Below, piece by piece: positions 60,681 through 64,000 of a DNA stretch of 64,000 nucleotides. The stretch is from assembly GCA_019614645.1 (NCBI GenBank), contig JABWDB010000001.1, positions 14,177,501 through 14,241,500 of the forward strand, given 5' to 3'. Made by a program: the position numbers and the translations under genes. The DNA is from Stratiolaelaps scimitus (taxonomy: Eukaryota; Arthropoda; Arachnida; Mesostigmata; Laelapidae). The first letter of the stretch is position 1. Each line of letters starts with the position of its first letter. A model generated the notes under the pieces. The model saw nothing but the letters and a program-made list of their open reading frames with translations. It searched no databases and had not been told where the DNA came from.

Positions 60681-62520
60681 CCAGCGGGGGGCCGGAGGAC
60701 AGAAGGTAAGAGAATGAACAGGATGAAGGCGCTTAGCAGGAAAACGGGGTCAATAACGGGGGAATAAGTGCGAGGCTCGTTTTAACCTACTTGCATATTT
60801 ATAAACTTGACCCGGATTCGTGCAGAGTCGCCGGCGACGTAGCAAGGCAGGAACATCATCGTTGCTTTCGCTTCGTTCGTGGTCGTTTCGGTAGTGGCAG
60901 AGGCGGGTTGGGACCCGCCTGGTTGGAGGGGAGCATCAGCCTCGTGCTCTGCTGTTGGCGCCGTTACCATCGCTGTCCTCCCGTTATCCGTGCGTGAGGC
61001 GTTTTTGTCGTCGTCGTCGTGGTGGTAGTGGTGGTGGTGGCCGCACACTTTTCTCGAATCCATCGCATCCTAGCTCCCGGCAACGATGTTCCAGCCCATC
61101 GTATCGGGCGTCAGACAGCGCTGTAAGGTCAGCTGGTTCCGAGGTGGCTGTCAACCTACAGCCACGGCCTCAACCACCCAATGATAGCGCGGCGCCGCTC
61201 ACTCTCGCTGACTACGTCGCTTCAACAAACACTGAGCTTTGATACGGCTCGCACCCGGCTGCTTGTTTCGTTGTCTGTGTCCGCCCGCAGGCGATTGCGA
61301 CAACGACGACGATGGCAGAGGCCACAACAGGATTAACGGCCAAGTGAATGCCAGAAACAAATGAACGAAGCTACAGAGAGAGAGTTAGAAAGATAAGTAC
61401 GAGACAGAACATCACCGGCCGCCTCTATCACAAACATTACGGGCGCTCACACTATTATACACTTTATCCAGCTGCTGCTGCTGCTGCCCATCCCTGGCGC
61501 CTAAGCCAGCCACCTTGGGCTCGAGTGCGGCCACTCACTGAAGTGCTAAGCCGTACATAAATATAAATACACACAGACCTCTATGGACGTGTGTGTGTGT
61601 GTGTATGTGTGTACAAGGTTAGCGTGTAGATACGAAAAAGAGGCTGGTAGTTAGGTCTGCGGTGGGAGTTAATGAGTGGAGGGAAGGGATAGATAGGTCG
61701 GTTTGTGTCTGCTGTGTTTCTGCCTGCTCGTTCGTATATCTGTTTATTCGTGGGCTGTCTTCGCGCCCTGTATGAAGTATGCAATACGATAGCCGCAGTC
61801 GCACAAGCAGCAGCAGCAGGGTCGGAGGATCTGTGAGAGCCTATGTGAGAAGACCTGAAAGAGGCGAGTAAAAGCTGCAAAGCTGCGACGCAAGCAAGCT
61901 GAATAGCTAGCTACTGCTAACGCTTCTGGGCCGGCCGGCCTAGGTAGGCTCCTAGAGGCACCGCTGCTGCTGCTGCTGCCCGGAGGAATGCCCGCGGCGG
62001 GGACTGGTAGTGGCCTCGGCAGCGGCGGCGACGGCGGCAGCAGGACCGGGCGACTGGGCCACGGCCCATTAGTTGCAACCTTCGCCCGCTTCTCCCTTAT
62101 TTATTAGCGGCCTCTAGCCCACCATCCGATCTCACCCCCGACCCCCTGCCCAGTCTCAGAGACCCAGAAAGGATTCGTCTTCGTGGCAAGACGATGGTTG
62201 GTCGGTCCAGCCCACCGACCGACTGACCCGCCGGTCAGCCGTCTCCTTCGAGGCAGTGCGACTCAGCTCAACCCAACGGCTAGCTAGCTAGCTATCCACT
62301 ATCGTCGCCACTCTTCTCAGGCGGCCAGCCCCCATCTTACGGAGTGGCAGTTCCTCGTAGAGGTGCTACCTAATCCTCCTAGCATCCAGCTTCAAGCAGG
62401 CACGGACCGGGGGGGGGGCTAAGGCCTAGTCTGACACACCGGCACCGGACAACGCCAGTGAGGAAACAGCTTAGCAGGTCGCTGGCTGTCGTTCACCCTA
62501 AAGCAAGTTCTTGTTGAAAT
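60680..62520. other. GC-rich block with donors and microsatellites
   Basis: Donor-like AAG|GTAAGA (60706), GTGGTG run (61018-61041), CTG run (61471-61486), GT run (61589-61613), (GCTA)n patches (61904-61914 and 62279-62293) and a second CTG run (61963-61980). Frames overlap; none is supported. Confidence 0.4.
61589..61613. repeat. GT microsatellite
   Basis: (GT)n run with one TAT interruption. Confidence 0.85.
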
Positions 62521-64000
62521 CATAAGCGGCACCAACCACTGTACACCAAACACATTGCCTTATGTCACATCGTTGTGAGAAAGATCACGGGAAACATATA
62601 TTTAGACATATTTATATATATATATTTGTTTCCTCATGAAATGTTTGTTCGTTCAATGGCTATTCAAATACAAGTACAAAGGCTATTCATTGGCCAACTA
62701 AATCTCTAATCCTTACTTTCATAGTAACGTAGTAGTAGTATTACCTTACCACATATGCTTCGTCATTTTTGGCACAACGCGGCCTCGAATTGCCATAGAT
62801 AGTAACGACGACAAGCTGACGTAACCATGCATAGGTCATTTTTATACTAGTACTACTTTTACGACGACTGGTGGAACCTACATCAGGACTCGACATGGGA
62901 CATTTGTGGAGGACACCACATGCAGTAGAAATGATTGCTTGGAAAGACGAAGCATGTGTCAGCTTTGCATACACATGAGCACACGTTAGTGATTACAACA
63001 TGCACTCACACGCATACACCAGATGCAAGTAGCATACGGGATACATCGACAACAATATCCAACCAAGAACCCGCAAGCCACACCTGTCGTGACCAAGACG
63101 TTTCAGCTTTTGTAGCTGGAATCAGTACTGCGGTTGTTGGACACCCACACGTGGTATTCTTGTCGTCATTAGCCTAGCTTGCTAGAGACAATCATTAGGT
63201 TAGATGCCTCTGTCAGCAATCTTGCTTGTTTAATTAGCGCGAGTTGCTTTGATGGCGACATGGTACGTGCAACAATGAAAATCATCATTATAGAACCACT
63301 TGCGATAATGCTCTAAAAGCCTCAATAGATTTTAATGCTGATAGGGTCGAGTTTTCAATGGTCACCATGCTTCGCTTCGTCCCCGGCATGCGGTAGCCAA
63401 CTACCAAGCACGCATAGACTTCATAAGTGATATATTGGGAACAAATCAACTTCCCGACCTAATTAAACGTTCAAAATTAAAATCAATAAATGCAATTAAT
63501 AAAACAATAAATAAAAATCATTGTGGCATAAACTGTCGAAGCATGCTACGCTTCATAAGCTACCCCCCCTCCCTTCGAGTATTCCAGCGGGGGCTCGCCT
63601 TGTCTTATATTTCCGTTATTTGCGTTTCCGCCCTGCACCGAGGCCTGAGCGCGCTTCATGGCACAACTGCCTATTCTGATTCGTCTTAATCCATATTCGA
63701 GTCTCATATAATATAGTTTGCCACTTACATCTCTTGACGCAATATGAAAACGTAGCAAACAACCAGCTCAAAAAGGAAAGTTACACAAACTAAAGAGCAA
63801 AGCGAGCTGAGTTAAACAAGTTGGCAAATCTCGCAGTAAAATGTCTATTATAGATTCATTCGATTCATACAATGGTGCATCCTGAAACACTTTCAATCAA
63901 CGAAGCCAACGCTTTCGACACAATCGGTCGCACTGGAAATATCCCCAACAACTACACTATTATACAACACTATATAATAACCAATAACACAGTATATTCC
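62520..64000. other. AT-rich spacer to the window end
   Basis: AT run at 62611-62626. Short frames on both strands without motifs. Nothing else recognised. Confidence 0.5.

Noticed and set aside
1..64000. CRISPR arrays, phage, plasmid or bacterial operon features
   Set aside because: There are no spaced direct repeats of the right kind, no coding density and no ribosome-binding-site pattern. The texture is eukaryotic.

Overview
This window reads as nuclear DNA of an animal, most likely an arthropod. The reasons are long non-coding stretches, CpG that is not depleted, many di- and trinucleotide microsatellites (GA, CT, CA, AT, CTG/CAG, ACG, CCA), short hydrophobic or low-complexity open frames, GT-AG type splice signals, and no bacterial-style gene packing. 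A parasitiform mite or tick would fit this texture, but nothing in the sequence proves the lineage.

I recognise no protein family, tRNA, rRNA, snRNA or transposase anywhere in the 64 kb. By rough hand estimate, a sequence of this size and composition should give dozens of open frames of about 100 codons by chance, so almost all open frames here are probably noise. The coding entries below are ranked guesses. They were chosen because they have a true ATG, a good Kozak context, unusual length, or flanking splice consensus. The least weak are the 329-codon frame at 84-1073 (minus), the 229-codon frame at 54426-55115 (plus, optimal Kozak), the 178-codon frame at 44342-44878 (plus), a possible first exon at 22596-22808 (plus) and a possible internal exon at 34412-34662 (plus).

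The layout alternates between two textures. GC-rich blocks of about 0.6-4 kb, full of CpG and pyrimidine or purine tracts, lie near 1-0.86, 2.4-4.2, 8.5-11.1, 15.7-16.3, 18.9-22.9, 24.6-26.9, 28.3-28.9, 34.2-37.1, 39.6-42.8, 44.0-45.7, 47.8-48.5, 51.6-52.3, 53.4-57.8, 59.0-59.7 and 60.7-62.5 kb. AT-rich, intron- or spacer-like stretches lie between them. The GC-rich blocks look like promoter, 5'UTR or enhancer-type sequence, or exons of a gene with very long introns. The AT-rich stretches carry AT microsatellites and a few repeat relics. The clearest repeat is a pair of related segments of about 80 bp in opposite orientation (27511-27591 and 49432-49511), each with a conserved AATAAA context, which suggests an undescribed interspersed element.

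No operon-like or pathway logic can be read from the window. If one gene runs through it, the likeliest picture is the 5' regulatory region and large introns of a developmental-type gene, but that is inference from texture only.
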